Notes: generated from the sequence alone by a model not told the origin. A stretch of DNA of 33,420 nt from an uncultured bacterium (GCA_903922465.1 CAIXTV010000135.1:1-33420); one strand, 5' to 3'; counted from the stretch's first letter, positions 8,386 through 16,558 are shown. Numbers and translations: made by a program.

Positions 8386-8619
8386 GGTATAAATTTTTTT
8401 TATGCCGGTATAAAAAATCGAAATGGCCGTATAAAAAATATTTATGCTGGTATAAAAAATCGAATTAGGGCTGTGACGAATTAAAACAGACGTAAAAAAA
8501 ATCGAAATAGCCCTATAAAAAATTATTAGGTCGGTATAAAAAATCGAGATAGCCTTGTGACAATTTATAGGGTCACCGTCACGAATCGAAATACTGCTAT
8601 ATAAAAAATTGCGGTGCCC
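8386..8619. repeat. Degenerate 21-bp array with phased A6 tracts
   Basis: Consensus ggtataaaaaatcgaaatggcc. Recognisable units begin near 8386, 8407, 8429, 8449, 8491, 8513, 8533 and 8598. Steps are 21, 22, 20, 42, 22, 20 and 65 bases, all close to multiples of 21. The gaps hold a second unit type containing tgtgacgaatt or tgtgacaattt (8472, 8556). The A6 tract recurs once per two helical turns, which predicts intrinsic curvature. It lies in the 527-base gap between the convergent asd and TonB-receptor genes. No credible open frame is present. The remainder of the gap (8237-8385, 8620-8763) is AT-rich with nothing recognisable beyond the weak hairpin. Confidence 0.8.
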
Positions 8620-8763
8620 ATAATTTAAGTTTTAGCCATAGCCGAAGATAGCGAAATAGGCTGTAAAATAAAAATCACACTTCACTTAGGCCAAAGTCAA
8701 TGCAAACAAAAAGGCCAAATAAAAAGAAAAGCAAGCGAAAACTGCCAGAGTTTTCTTTTTAGG

Positions 8764-11070
8764 CTACATCTTAAAGTTATATTGTAACACAAAGCTGCGA
8801 GGGGCCTGAACATCGCCTGGACGTATCATATATTCGCGGTTTAAGATGTTTTTCACCACAATAGTAAACCTCGAATTGGGATTGATTTGCCAAGCTATTC
8901 TTCCATCTAAAACATATTCGCCATCGTTATGCGAATGACGGTAATCTTTTAAACCCGGAAGAAAATATATGCCAGTATGATATTCGCCACCAGAGTTATT
9001 GCGAATGGTTACATCATCTTCAAAAGCCTTATCAATATTGATGATATTACTAAAATAGATAAGCCCCATGCCAATCGAAAGTTTTTTGTAACTCACTTCA
9101 ACATCGGCTTTCAACGAACCATAGTTTCTGTATTTCAATATCGTTGAATGAGTAGACGCAGTTGAATCAGCCTTAAGAGTGATGGGGTTTGTATAAGTAT
9201 AACCAGCCAAAAAGTTAACTCCTAAATTATAAATTGACCCTCTGCCGGCAATAGAAATATCAAGCCCCGAAATTTGCACATGACCTACGTTAAATGCTTT
9301 GAAACCGGTATAATAAATTGCTGTATTTAAATCGGTGCTGTTGGCCAGCGAATCGGGGAAATGTTGCCCAAACGAGAACTCTATCATATTGCTATATTCG
9401 GTCCAGAAACCTGCAATATCTATATAACCACTCCAGTTCAAGATTTTAAAACCTTGCTTAATACCCAGCTCAGCATTCCAACCCTGCTCAGGTTCTAGCA
9501 CTGGATTAGGGAATATTTTTATAGTACCAGCCGAGGTAGTTGTGTAGCGCTCAGCAATGGTTGGATAGCGAAATCCCAACCCAAACGAACCCCTTAAAAA
9601 TGAATGCTCAAACAATTGATAATTTAAACCTGTGCGAAAAACAGGCATTGAATGAAATGCATCCTGATCTAATTTATACCCTTCCCAACGGCCCCCGACG
9701 GAAACATTGAAACGGCCTAATTTGATGTCACCCTGAGTATACAAACCAAGACTTGCACTATAATGATGTGCGCTGCCATATAACTGAGCACTCGATTCGG
9801 AGTAGGAGCCTGTTGCTCCAATAGTCCAGGTGAATGATTTGCTGAAATGTCTTTGATATTGATATTCCCCAAACCAAAGGTCATCTTTATTATTTTGATT
9901 GGTGTTGTTCATATTGTTTACCCCAAAGTAACGAACTCTAAGGCTATGGCGCGATCTTTCTCCTTTGAAATACACCATATAAGGGTCAAGAGTTAAATAA
10001 GTGTTTTCATTCTTCTGAACAAATAGGGGAGAAGATCTGTACACCGAATCGGTTCCGTTTCCCCAAAGCAAATAGGAATTTCCACTTCTCGTCATATAAT
10101 TGCCGTTAATTCCAATAGACAAACCAGGGACATTCTTGAACCGATAACGAAGTTTTGTATTTAAACCAACCCTTTGCTCTGCATCAAATTCCCGATACCC
10201 AGGATCGGAGAAAACATTAGCGCCTACCACAATATCGAAATTTTTCACTTTATGCGAATGCAATAAACTTGCTCCGGTGAAAACTCTTTGAGTGTTTCCC
10301 CACCATTTAATTTCTGAACGTTCGGGATTATCATAATAACCACTATACATAGAAAATTTGGTAAGAGGAGTAGCAGATGGGAAGCCAGTTCTAACGTTAA
10401 CCACTCCGTTCAAAGCAGAGGAGCCAAATAAAGCAGAGGAAGCACCTTTAATTACTTCCACTTGTTCAATATTTTCGAGGGGTAAAAACCACCACTTAGC
10501 AGCGCCGTCAGCACCGGTAAGCATTGGCATTTCATCAACAGTTAACAATACTCTGCTACCTGCACCATACGAATACCCACTGCCTCCACGAATACTCGCC
10601 TGATCATCTTGTATCATAACCCCTGGCACTTGTTGTATAGCCGTTTCCAACGAACGGGTGTTTGTGTTTTCCAACATCTGTGGCTTTATCACTTCCATCG
10701 AAACAGTGATATCAGATAGTTTTTGCTCAAATCGCCCGGCACTCACAACAACTTCATCCAATACTTTTGACTCTTCTTCCAATGCAATATTTAAAGTCTT
10801 CATATCTCCTGCTTTAACATCCACATTTCGTTTAGCAGAGGCATATCCAACAAATTTATAGGTAATGGTATACTTTCCTGGAGCAAGTTCTAACACATAG
10901 TTGCCAAAAATATCAGTAGTTACGCCTTGTTTTTCAGTAACAAAAACATTCACCCCCACCATGGTTTCTTTAGTCTTAGAATCGGTTACACCTCCTTTAA
11001 TGCTAGCTTTTTGAGCATATCCAACAAAACCCCAAAAACATATTAACACAATAAGTAAAGCTTTTTTCAT
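8764..11070 (-). CDS. TonB-dependent outer-membrane receptor
   Basis: Energised transport of a bound ligand across the outer membrane. I take the start at 11070 (768 residues). From there a clean signal peptide ends in GYAQ, and a promoter lies just upstream, inside what would otherwise be a 32-residue N-terminal extension from 11166. Domains: carboxypeptidase-regulatory-like beta-sandwich at about 22-100 (ITYKFVGYASAKRNVDV), plug at about 110-230 with the TonB-box-like start VLDEVVVSAGR and the plug markers SIRGGSGYSYGAGSRVL and VEVIKGASSALFGSSALNGVV, then a beta barrel ending in FVLQYNFKM. No SusD partner is adjacent, so it is not a SusCD pair. Ligand (siderophore, vitamin, metal or peptide) cannot be told from the sequence. 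Confidence 0.93.
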   Translation of the reverse strand: MKKALLIVLICFWGFVGYAQKASIKGGVTDSKTKETMVGVNVFVTEKQGVTTDIFGNYVLELAPGKYTITYKFVGYASAKRNVDVKAGDMKTLNIALEEESKVLDEVVVSAGRFEQKLSDITVSMEVIKPQMLENTNTRSLETAIQQVPGVMIQDDQASIRGGSGYSYGAGSRVLLTVDEMPMLTGADGAAKWWFLPLENIEQVEVIKGASSALFGSSALNGVVNVRTGFPSATPLTKFSMYSGYYDNPERSEIKWWGNTQRVFTGASLLHSHKVKNFDIVVGANVFSDPGYREFDAEQRVGLNTKLRYRFKNVPGLSIGINGNYMTRSGNSYLLWGNGTDSVYRSSPLFVQKNENTYLTLDPYMVYFKGERSRHSLRVRYFGVNNMNNTNQNNKDDLWFGEYQYQRHFSKSFTWTIGATGSYSESSAQLYGSAHHYSASLGLYTQGDIKLGRFNVSVGGRWEGYKLDQDAFHSMPVFRTGLNYQLFEHSFLRGSFGLGFRYPTIAERYTTTSAGTIKIFPNPVLEPEQGWNAELGIKQGFKILNWSGYIDIAGFWTEYSNMIEFSFGQHFPDSLANSTDLNTAIYYTGFKAFNVGHVQISGLDISIAGRGSIYNLGVNFLAGYTYTNPITLKADSTASTHSTILKYRNYGSLKADVEVSYKKLSIGMGLIYFSNIINIDKAFEDDVTIRNNSGGEYHTGIYFLPGLKDYRHSHNDGEYVLDGRIAWQINPNSRFTIVVKNILNREYMIRPGDVQAPRSFVLQYNFKM

Positions 11071-11099
11071 ATTACATTTTATTAGTTTATGATAATCGA

Positions 11100-11128
11100 C
11101 AAAGATAATTTTTTTGATAACATAGCAA
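11100..11128 (-). promoter_or_regulatory. Promoter of the TonB-dependent receptor
   Basis: On the minus strand: TTG at 11128-11126, 18 bases, then TATCTTTG at 11107-11100, a full -7 match. It predicts a leader of about 25 bases to the ATG at 11070 and argues against translation from 11166. Confidence 0.65.
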
Positions 11129-11288
11129 TACTTGATAAAGGTCAATTTCAAGTTAACAAATATCATAACCTATAATATTGCTATTATACTGAATGTTATT
11201 GGCCTCAAGATTTAGCACGAGAAAAGTAATTAATTCTATTTTGATTTTTTCTTTCCGTGTGTCACTTTTTGTAACGCTTTCCCAACTT

Positions 11289-11342
11289 TTTTAGGGTCAA
11301 TTATTTTATAATTTTGTTTCAAGGAACAGCTTTTAGGGTCAA
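11289..11342 (+). repeat. Paired 12-bp direct repeat, 42-bp spacing
   Basis: ttttagggtcaa occurs at 11289-11300 and 11331-11342. The centre-to-centre distance is 42 bp, four helical turns, so both copies face the same side of the DNA. The position between two divergent outer-membrane genes suits a regulator site. That role is inference. Confidence 0.5.
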
Positions 11343-11413
11343 ACAAAGCATCTGAAGTTCATATGCAAAAGAACAATTTATTGCTTTTGGTTTAAGCAAT
11401 GAATATTATTCTG

Positions 11414-11422
11414 TATTTTTGC
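11414..11422 (+). promoter_or_regulatory. -7 element (TATTTTTGC) of the beta-barrel gene
   Basis: Full match to TAnnTTTGC, about 68 bases before the start at 11490. A TTTG at 11386-11389 is 24 bases upstream, slightly beyond the usual spacing. Confidence 0.45.
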
Positions 11423-11489
11423 TTGTAAATAAATCTACCCAGTATATTGATACGCTAAAACAAAAGAGAAAATACTTAAAAAATCTACC

Positions 11490-12191
11490 ATGCTTAATAA
11501 CTCTGGACTCTTTAAGAAACTATTCTTATCAATCTTTTTATTGATAATACTTCCACAATATCTATTTGGCCAGCTTGCTCAGGGGAATATCTTTATTGGT
11601 AGTGATTTGAGTTTTTATTCAGAAAGCAGCAGTTCTGAATTTAATATTTTAACTCCAGGCACAAATCAATTGACTGGGTTTTCAATTGCTCCTGAAGTTG
11701 GAGGGTTTGCTTCTAAAAATGTTTCATTAGGTTTAGGTTTTGGATATGAATATCAAAGCGATAAGTTTGCAGCGAAAGTAGGACAGGAGTATAGTAAGAA
11801 GACTACTAATATTTATGATGTAAATGTTTTTATCAGACCCTACTTATCCATTAATGAGAACATGGCGCTATTCTTAAACACAAGTGTTTATTTTTCGGGA
11901 GGCACTTATAAAGAAGTAGGAAAAGCTGAAGACCCCAACCTTTATGTGTTTTATGATTATATTATTGATGGAGATCTCACCCTAATTAAAATTGGAATAT
12001 CACCCGGCTTTTCTTTTTTCTTAGGAAAAAGGTTTGCTCTTGAGGCTAAATTTGGGTTCATTGGCTATCAATATAAAAAAGAATTATATCAAACAAGTCA
12101 CGAGGAGGTTGTGAACTTGAATAAAGGATTTATAGCAAATTTTAGCTTTTCAAGCTTAAGTTTTGGGCTTAATTATTTTATCAAGAGATGA
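11490..12191 (+). CDS. Outer-membrane beta-barrel protein
   Basis: 233 residues. A signal peptide (about 1-28, cut near YLFGQ) is followed by a porin-type small barrel: GNIFIGSDLSFYS, then FSIAPEVGGFASKNVSLGLG, FGYEY, the inner strand YLSINENMALFLNTSVYFSGG, LTLIKIGISPGFSFFLGKR, FALEAKFGFIGY, and a last strand SLSFGLNYFIKR. Alternating aromatic and polar residues and Gly turns match the outer-membrane beta-barrel family (OmpA/OmpX size) common in Bacteroidota. No OmpA peptidoglycan-binding domain is attached. Its function is unknown. It is divergent from the TonB-dependent receptor and shares with it the intergenic region that carries a paired 12-bp repeat, so the two may be co-regulated. Confidence 0.82.
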   Translation: MLNNSGLFKKLFLSIFLLIILPQYLFGQLAQGNIFIGSDLSFYSESSSSEFNILTPGTNQLTGFSIAPEVGGFASKNVSLGLGFGYEYQSDKFAAKVGQEYSKKTTNIYDVNVFIRPYLSINENMALFLNTSVYFSGGTYKEVGKAEDPNLYVFYDYIIDGDLTLIKIGISPGFSFFLGKRFALEAKFGFIGYQYKKELYQTSHEEVVNLNKGFIANFSFSSLSFGLNYFIKR

Positions 12192-12306
12192 ATTTGAGTA
12201 TATTTCTTAAATGCTATTTTAATATAAAATCCCTTATTCCTGTAAGAGAAAATTTAATTTCACAAACGAATTCCCCTAAATAAAGAAATATATTTTACTG
12301 AAATAT

Positions 12307-12338
12307 TTTGGCAGGTTCATTGAAATTTATTATTTTTG
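12307..12338 (+). promoter_or_regulatory. Promoter of the small TPR gene
   Basis: TTTG at 12307-12310, 20 bases, then TATTTTTG at 12331-12338: both elements and the spacing fit the Bacteroidota consensus exactly. Leader of about 24 bases to 12368. Confidence 0.65.
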
Positions 12339-12367
12339 ATGAGGTTTTTTAATTAAAGAATTGAATT

Positions 12368-12640
12368 ATGGTACACATTTCAAATGAAAACTTAAGTAAA
12401 GAAGAAATTACTTTCAATGAGATGATAAACAGGGGTGATGATTTAATGAAAATTCAGATTTTTCGCAGCGCTAAGGAGTGTTACACAAAGGCGCTAGAAT
12501 TGAATTTTAATAATAATCTTGCTCAGGAAAAACTTGCTGATTGTAATCTTAAAATTAAAAGTGAAAGCAAAATCATTATTAACACTCTTATTATTCTAGG
12601 GTTAATGGCTGCAGCAACAGTATTTTACTTTTGCTGGTAA
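12368..12640 (+). CDS. Small tail-anchored TPR-like protein
   Basis: 90 residues. Residues 14-50 look like one tetratricopeptide unit: MINRGDDLMKIQIFRSAKECYTKALELNFNNNLAQEKL has the A-x-x-x-Y-x-x-A-L pattern of TPR helix B. Residues 66-88 (IINTLIILGLMAAATVFYF) form a single membrane helix at the extreme C-terminus, so the TPR would face the cytoplasm as a tail-anchored protein, or be periplasmic if inverted. It has its own consensus promoter and no operon partner, and the flanking genes are about 180 bases away. One TPR unit alone rarely folds stably, so it may oligomerise. The real-gene call rests on the promoter and the coherent composition. Confidence 0.72.
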   Translation: MVHISNENLSKEEITFNEMINRGDDLMKIQIFRSAKECYTKALELNFNNNLAQEKLADCNLKIKSESKIIINTLIILGLMAAATVFYFCW

Positions 12641-12797
12641 TACATTAAGACTGATAGTGTTTAAAGTGATAATTTGGCTAAGGTTTTACCTTGGTTGGAT
12701 ATTATATTGACCGAACCTATCTTATGGGCAAAGCATATTCTTTCCTTAAACAGAATTATTTCTGCTTGTTAGTTCATCAACCTTTTCTTATTTTTCA

Positions 12798-12806
12798 TAC
12801 CTTTAC
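12798..12806 (+). promoter_or_regulatory. Possible -7 element (TACCTTTAC)
   Basis: One mismatch from TAnnTTTGC, 24 bases before the metallo-hydrolase start at 12830. Weak on its own. Confidence 0.25.
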
Positions 12807-12829
12807 AACATAAAACTCAATCATAACCC

Positions 12830-13579
12830 ATGAAAAAAATATTCAAAAGAATCGCCATCTTATTGGGCATCGTAATAATATTAGCAGGCCTCATTTTTGG
12901 AGGTTTTTATCTTAAAATTAAATCAGAAATAAAAGACATGAAAGTTACAGAAACAAAAGAAGCTGTGGATAATATCTTTGTTATAAAAGATGGCTTTGTA
13001 AATATGTTTATTGTTAGAGACAGCAATCAATATATTGCAATTGATGCAGGGAATGATGCAGAAGTTATTGCAACTGAGCTTAAAAAACTAAGCATCGACC
13101 CCGATAAAGTTTCTGCGGTCTTACTAACCCATAGTGACAAAGACCATGTGTCTGCGCTGAAACTTTTTAAAAATGCAAAAATATTTTTGTCGAAAGAAGA
13201 AGTGCATATGATTAATGGTGACAAATCGAAGTTTCTATGGTTTGGCAACAACATTCATACTAAAGATTACACAACTCTTGACGACCAGCAAATAATCACT
13301 GTCAATAATACTAAAATACAGGGAATTCTTACTCCCGGTCATACTAGCGGTTCGATGTGCTTTTTAATAAACGACAAGTATTTATTTATTGGTGATGCGA
13401 TGAGTTTGCAAGATGGGGAAATTGGAATACCCAACGAGTTTTTTACTGTTGACAATGAAACTGCAAGCAAATCAATTTCAAAAATTAGCTCTTTGCCTTT
13501 TGCCGAATATATTTTTACAGCTCATTATGGCTTTACAAGTGATTATAAAACAGCTGTAAAAGACTGGGTGAAGAAATAA
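12830..13579 (+). CDS. Membrane-anchored metallo-beta-lactamase-fold hydrolase
   Basis: 249 residues. Residues 8-29 are a hydrophobic helix that would anchor the enzyme on the outside of the inner membrane. The catalytic fold follows: metal ligands His101, Asp103, Asp105 and His106 (THSDKDHV), His171 (TPGHTSG), Asp189 (IGDAMS) and His232 (AHYG). The canonical HxHxDH therefore reads HxDxDH, an exchange of the second His for Asp that also occurs in other members of the superfamily. Substrate is unknown; an extracytoplasmic hydrolase of lactones, thioesters or phosphoesters would fit. It stands alone on the plus strand with a weak -7 element in front and an inverted repeat right after its stop codon. 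Confidence 0.88.
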   Translation: MKKIFKRIAILLGIVIILAGLIFGGFYLKIKSEIKDMKVTETKEAVDNIFVIKDGFVNMFIVRDSNQYIAIDAGNDAEVIATELKKLSIDPDKVSAVLLTHSDKDHVSALKLFKNAKIFLSKEEVHMINGDKSKFLWFGNNIHTKDYTTLDDQQIITVNNTKIQGILTPGHTSGSMCFLINDKYLFIGDAMSLQDGEIGIPNEFFTVDNETASKSISKISSLPFAEYIFTAHYGFTSDYKTAVKDWVKK

Positions 13580-13641
13580 GAATGAATTTGCTTCGATGAT
13601 TTTCAAATTGAATTATTATCATTCATAAAAGAAATTCATTC
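13580..13641 (+). terminator. Long-range inverted repeat after the metallo-hydrolase
   Basis: gaatgaattt at 13580-13589 is matched perfectly by aaattcattc at 13632-13641, starting one base after the stop codon. The 42-base loop is long for an intrinsic terminator, so the role is uncertain. Confidence 0.3.
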
Positions 13642-13726
13642 AACATTCTTAGCACCCCAATTAATTTCCCCTTTTGAAACCCAACTGACTAATTCATATT
13701 ATTAACGATTGATTTTTTTATTTTCA

Positions 13727-13735
13727 TATCTTTGC
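13727..13735 (+). promoter_or_regulatory. -7 element (TATCTTTGC) of the LutA-like gene
   Basis: Perfect match to TAnnTTTGC, 15 bases before the start at 13751. No TTTG at the expected distance upstream; a TTG lies 15 bases away. Confidence 0.5.
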
Positions 13736-13750
13736 CAAAAGAAATAATGT

Positions 13751-14473
13751 ATGATTGTTGATATTTTTGTTCCATGCTTCGTCGACCAAGTTTATGCTGA
13801 AACAGCAAAAAATATGGTTAAAATACTTGAGAAACTTGATGTTGGGGTTAATTACAACCCTAATCAGACTTGTTGTGGGCAAATGGCTTTTAATAGTGGT
13901 TTTTGGGATGAAGCGAGGGCTATGGGCGAAAAATTCATCAAAGATTTCCCTAACGACAGATATATTGTAGGTCCTTCTGCTTCTTGCATTGGTTATGTTA
14001 GAAATTACTTTCCTAAACTATTTCATAATACCTCTTTGCATAATGACTTCAAGCAAATGAGAAAAAACATTTATGAATTTACCGATTTCCTTGTTAACAT
14101 TCTTCACGTAAAAGATATTGGTGCACGCTTCGACACTACTATAACTTATCATGATGCTTGTGCGGCCCTGCGCGAATATGGAATTAAAGATGAGCCTCGA
14201 ACCTTGCTGCAAAATGTTAAGGGGCTTAGTATTCTTGAAATGAAAGAAAACGATGTTTGTTGTGGTTTTGGCGGAACATTTTCGGTGAAAAACGAATCTA
14301 TTTCTACATCTATGGCGCAACAGAAAGTTAATAATGCTCTTACAACAGGGGCCGAATATATTGTTTCAACAGAAGCTTCCTGTCTTTTGAATTTGAATGG
14401 ATATATTCAGAAACATCAATTACCAATAAAGACCATGCATATAATTGATGTATTGGCTCAGGGTTGGGAATAA
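13751..14473 (+). CDS. LutA/YkgE-like (Fe-S)-binding protein
   Basis: 240 residues, the usual length for LutA. Two CCG (DUF224) cysteine-rich domains are present: Cys9, Cys41-Cys42 and Cys79 in the first half (FVPCF, TCCGQMAFNSG, SASCIGY), and Cys137, Cys170-Cys171 and Cys211 in the second (YHDACAALREYG, CCGFGGTFSVK, STEASCLLNL). These ligate an Fe-S cluster as in heterodisulfide reductase and glycolate oxidase subunits. In other bacteria LutA works with LutB and LutC to oxidise L-lactate; neither is next to it here, so the partner lies elsewhere or the role differs. It is convergent with yidC and ends in a region with a long inverted repeat. Confidence 0.9.
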   Translation: MIVDIFVPCFVDQVYAETAKNMVKILEKLDVGVNYNPNQTCCGQMAFNSGFWDEARAMGEKFIKDFPNDRYIVGPSASCIGYVRNYFPKLFHNTSLHNDFKQMRKNIYEFTDFLVNILHVKDIGARFDTTITYHDACAALREYGIKDEPRTLLQNVKGLSILEMKENDVCCGFGGTFSVKNESISTSMAQQKVNNALTTGAEYIVSTEASCLLNLNGYIQKHQLPIKTMHIIDVLAQGWE

Positions 14474-14492
14474 AGATTAGTATTAAAAAACA

Positions 14493-14561
14493 AATAACGA
14501 TTAAAGGTTTTTGTTTTCAGAACTCTGATAAATCATTATTCTAAAACCCCTAATCGTTATT
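14493..14561. terminator. Long inverted repeat between convergent lutA-like and yidC genes
   Basis: aataacgatta (14493-14503) is matched perfectly by taatcgttatt (14551-14561). Inside, after two mismatches, ggtttt pairs with aaaacc. The total is 17 paired positions around a loop of about 31 bases. It fills the gap between two convergent genes and could stop transcription from both sides, or be the remains of a small element. Confidence 0.5.
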
Positions 14562-14592
14562 CTTAAATCTCTTTAAGCAAATAATCTTTTCG

Positions 14593-16524
14593 CTATTTTC
14601 TCTTAACTAAATTAGGATTCACACCTCTTTTCTTTGCCATTTCTTCGAGCCGTTGTTGAAAGCCTGACTTTTTCACCGGTTTAATTTTATTTTCTTGAAT
14701 TTTGCGATGAATAGCATCTTCATCAACAAATTTGCGCATTATCCACATTTGGAAGAAAGTAAAAATATTGGCAAGGAAATAATAATAGCTTAGCCCCGAA
14801 GCAAAGTTATTAAACATCCCAAGGAACATAATGGGCATGAGATACATCATAACCTTCATGCCTGGCATTTGATTTCCCGTCGACATCATGTCGTTGTTTA
14901 TTTTTGTATAGAATATCGTTGTGATGGTCATTAATAAAGTAAACAAACTCACGTGGTCGCCATAGAAAGGGATGGTGAAGGGCAGGTTAAAAATTGAGTC
15001 GTACGACGATAAATCGTGGGCCCAAAGGAATGATTGTTGACGCAGTTCGATTGATGAAGGGAAGAAGCGGAACATCGCAATGAGAATTGGCATTTGCAAC
15101 AACATCGGAATGCAGCCCGCCATGGGGTTAACTCCAGCTTTTTTATATAAAGCCATATTAGCCTGTTGTTTCTTCATCGAGTCTTCCTTTTTGGGGAATT
15201 TCTTATTGATTTCTTCAATCTCAGGTTTTAGAACCCTCATTTTGGCTGAAGAAATATAAGTTTTGTAGGCAATTGGGAATAAGAAAAGCTTTAATAGAAT
15301 GGTAAGAATTAAAATGATGATCCCATAATTCATGTCGAAGCTACTTAGAAAATCGAACACTGGAATTACCGCAAAGCGATTAATCCAAGCAATAATGAAA
15401 AAGCTCCAGCCTAAAGGAATCTGGCGTTCGAGGTTTAAGTTGAATTTCTTTAATATTTTATATTTATTAGGTCCGAAATAAAACCACATCGATTGGCTTT
15501 CGCTTTGGGTATTTCCGAATTGCAAGCCAACATTTGCCTGCATAGTTTTTAAATAACCATCGTGATCGGGTTCGGTAATTGTTTTTATATCGGCATTAGC
15601 AAAGTTATTGTCGGCTACTAAAATGCTGGTAAAAAATTGTTGTTTGAACGATAACCATTTTACTTTGGTCTTCAACGATTTTTCTTCGTCTTTTGATTCG
15701 GAAAGATAATCAACCTCTTCGTCTAAGAATTTAAAATACACCGTAGAAGTAATTCTTTCATTTTTCAGGCTTCTTTCTTGCTGTTGTAGTTTTACGAACC
15801 AATCGAGGGCGAAATTGCCAGCATTTGAAGCCGATATATCTTGCATCCCAATCAGATTAATTTTTAATCCTAATTGAAAATCATTTCCTTTTAAGGTGTA
15901 AAGATATTCGATATAGCGCGATTCGTCGATAATACTATCGTTTTTTGCGGCATATAAACGCATCCCAAAATGAATAGAATCGTTGCCTGCAATTGAAATT
16001 GAATCTTTTCCGGTGGTAGAGGTTTCGTACCAGAAAGGCTTATAAACAAGATCGTTGGTAGAAATGTTGCGATTGTTCAGGAAAAAGTTCAAACCAAAAC
16101 GGCATGAATCGTTCTTAAATAAAAATAATGGAAGCGAATCGTAAGTCTTATATTTTTTCAATTGAACCGAAAAAACCTTACCCCCTTTTGATGATAAAGC
16201 GATTTTCATGTTTTCGTTTTCAAGAATGAAGCGCTTATTTTCGCCTTCAGCGGCATTCGAAAACAATGAATATTTATCTTTATTAATTTGAGTTTTGGTT
16301 ACTGTGTCAGTATTTGCAACAGCTACAGTGTTTTCGGGATTTGCAGTATCTTTTTTAACTGAAGCAAACTTAGCAGCCGAGTCGATTTTCCATTGCAAGG
16401 CGATGAGGGAGTCCTGTGTATGTTTCTTTCTTTGAACCTCCTCTTTCGATGGGGCGGTGATAATACCATACCCTATAAATAGAGTAAAAATGATGATTAA
16501 TCCTATTATTGTGTTTTTGTTCAT
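14593..16524 (-). CDS. yidC: Membrane protein insertase YidC
   Basis: Inserts and folds inner-membrane proteins, alone or with SecYEG. 643 residues, normal for Bacteroidota. TM1 lies at residues 5-23, then a Lys/Asp-rich linker, a large periplasmic beta-sandwich domain at about 95-355, and the conserved Oxa1 core. The core has a helix at 372-392, TM2 at 399-420 (GIIILILTILLKLFLFPIA), the cytoplasmic hairpin KMRVLKPEI, TM3 after NPMAGCIPMLLQMPILIAMF (466-485), and two more helices to about 605. A basic tail (IKPVKKSGFQQRLEEMAKKRG) suits ribosome contact. It has its own -7 element. In many Bacteroidota yidC directly follows pyrG; here about 3.1 kb of accessory sequence lies between them. Confidence 0.97.
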   Translation of the reverse strand: MNKNTIIGLIIIFTLFIGYGIITAPSKEEVQRKKHTQDSLIALQWKIDSAAKFASVKKDTANPENTVAVANTDTVTKTQINKDKYSLFSNAAEGENKRFILENENMKIALSSKGGKVFSVQLKKYKTYDSLPLFLFKNDSCRFGLNFFLNNRNISTNDLVYKPFWYETSTTGKDSISIAGNDSIHFGMRLYAAKNDSIIDESRYIEYLYTLKGNDFQLGLKINLIGMQDISASNAGNFALDWFVKLQQQERSLKNERITSTVYFKFLDEEVDYLSESKDEEKSLKTKVKWLSFKQQFFTSILVADNNFANADIKTITEPDHDGYLKTMQANVGLQFGNTQSESQSMWFYFGPNKYKILKKFNLNLERQIPLGWSFFIIAWINRFAVIPVFDFLSSFDMNYGIIILILTILLKLFLFPIAYKTYISSAKMRVLKPEIEEINKKFPKKEDSMKKQQANMALYKKAGVNPMAGCIPMLLQMPILIAMFRFFPSSIELRQQSFLWAHDLSSYDSIFNLPFTIPFYGDHVSLFTLLMTITTIFYTKINNDMMSTGNQMPGMKVMMYLMPIMFLGMFNNFASGLSYYYFLANIFTFFQMWIMRKFVDEDAIHRKIQENKIKPVKKSGFQQRLEEMAKKRGVNPNLVKRK

Positions 16525-16549
16525 TTAAAAGTGTTGATTATTTAAGGCG

Positions 16550-16558
16550 GCAAAGATA
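16550..16558 (-). promoter_or_regulatory. -7 element (TATCTTTGC) of yidC
   Basis: Perfect -7 match on the minus strand, 25 bases before the yidC start. No good -33 at the usual spacing. It would allow transcription independent of pyrG. Confidence 0.5.

Larger units (their letters stand above)
11071..11489. other. Divergent intergenic region between receptor and beta-barrel genes
   Basis: 419 bases without a gene. It carries the minus-strand receptor promoter (11100-11128), a plus-strand -7 element (11414-11422), and the 12-mer ttttagggtcaa twice (11289-11300 and 11331-11342), exactly 42 bases apart. Nothing else recognised. Confidence 0.6.

Noticed and set aside
8764-11070. SusC/SusD nutrient-uptake pair
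   Set aside because: The receptor has the right N-terminal domain, but no SusD-like lipoprotein gene is adjacent.
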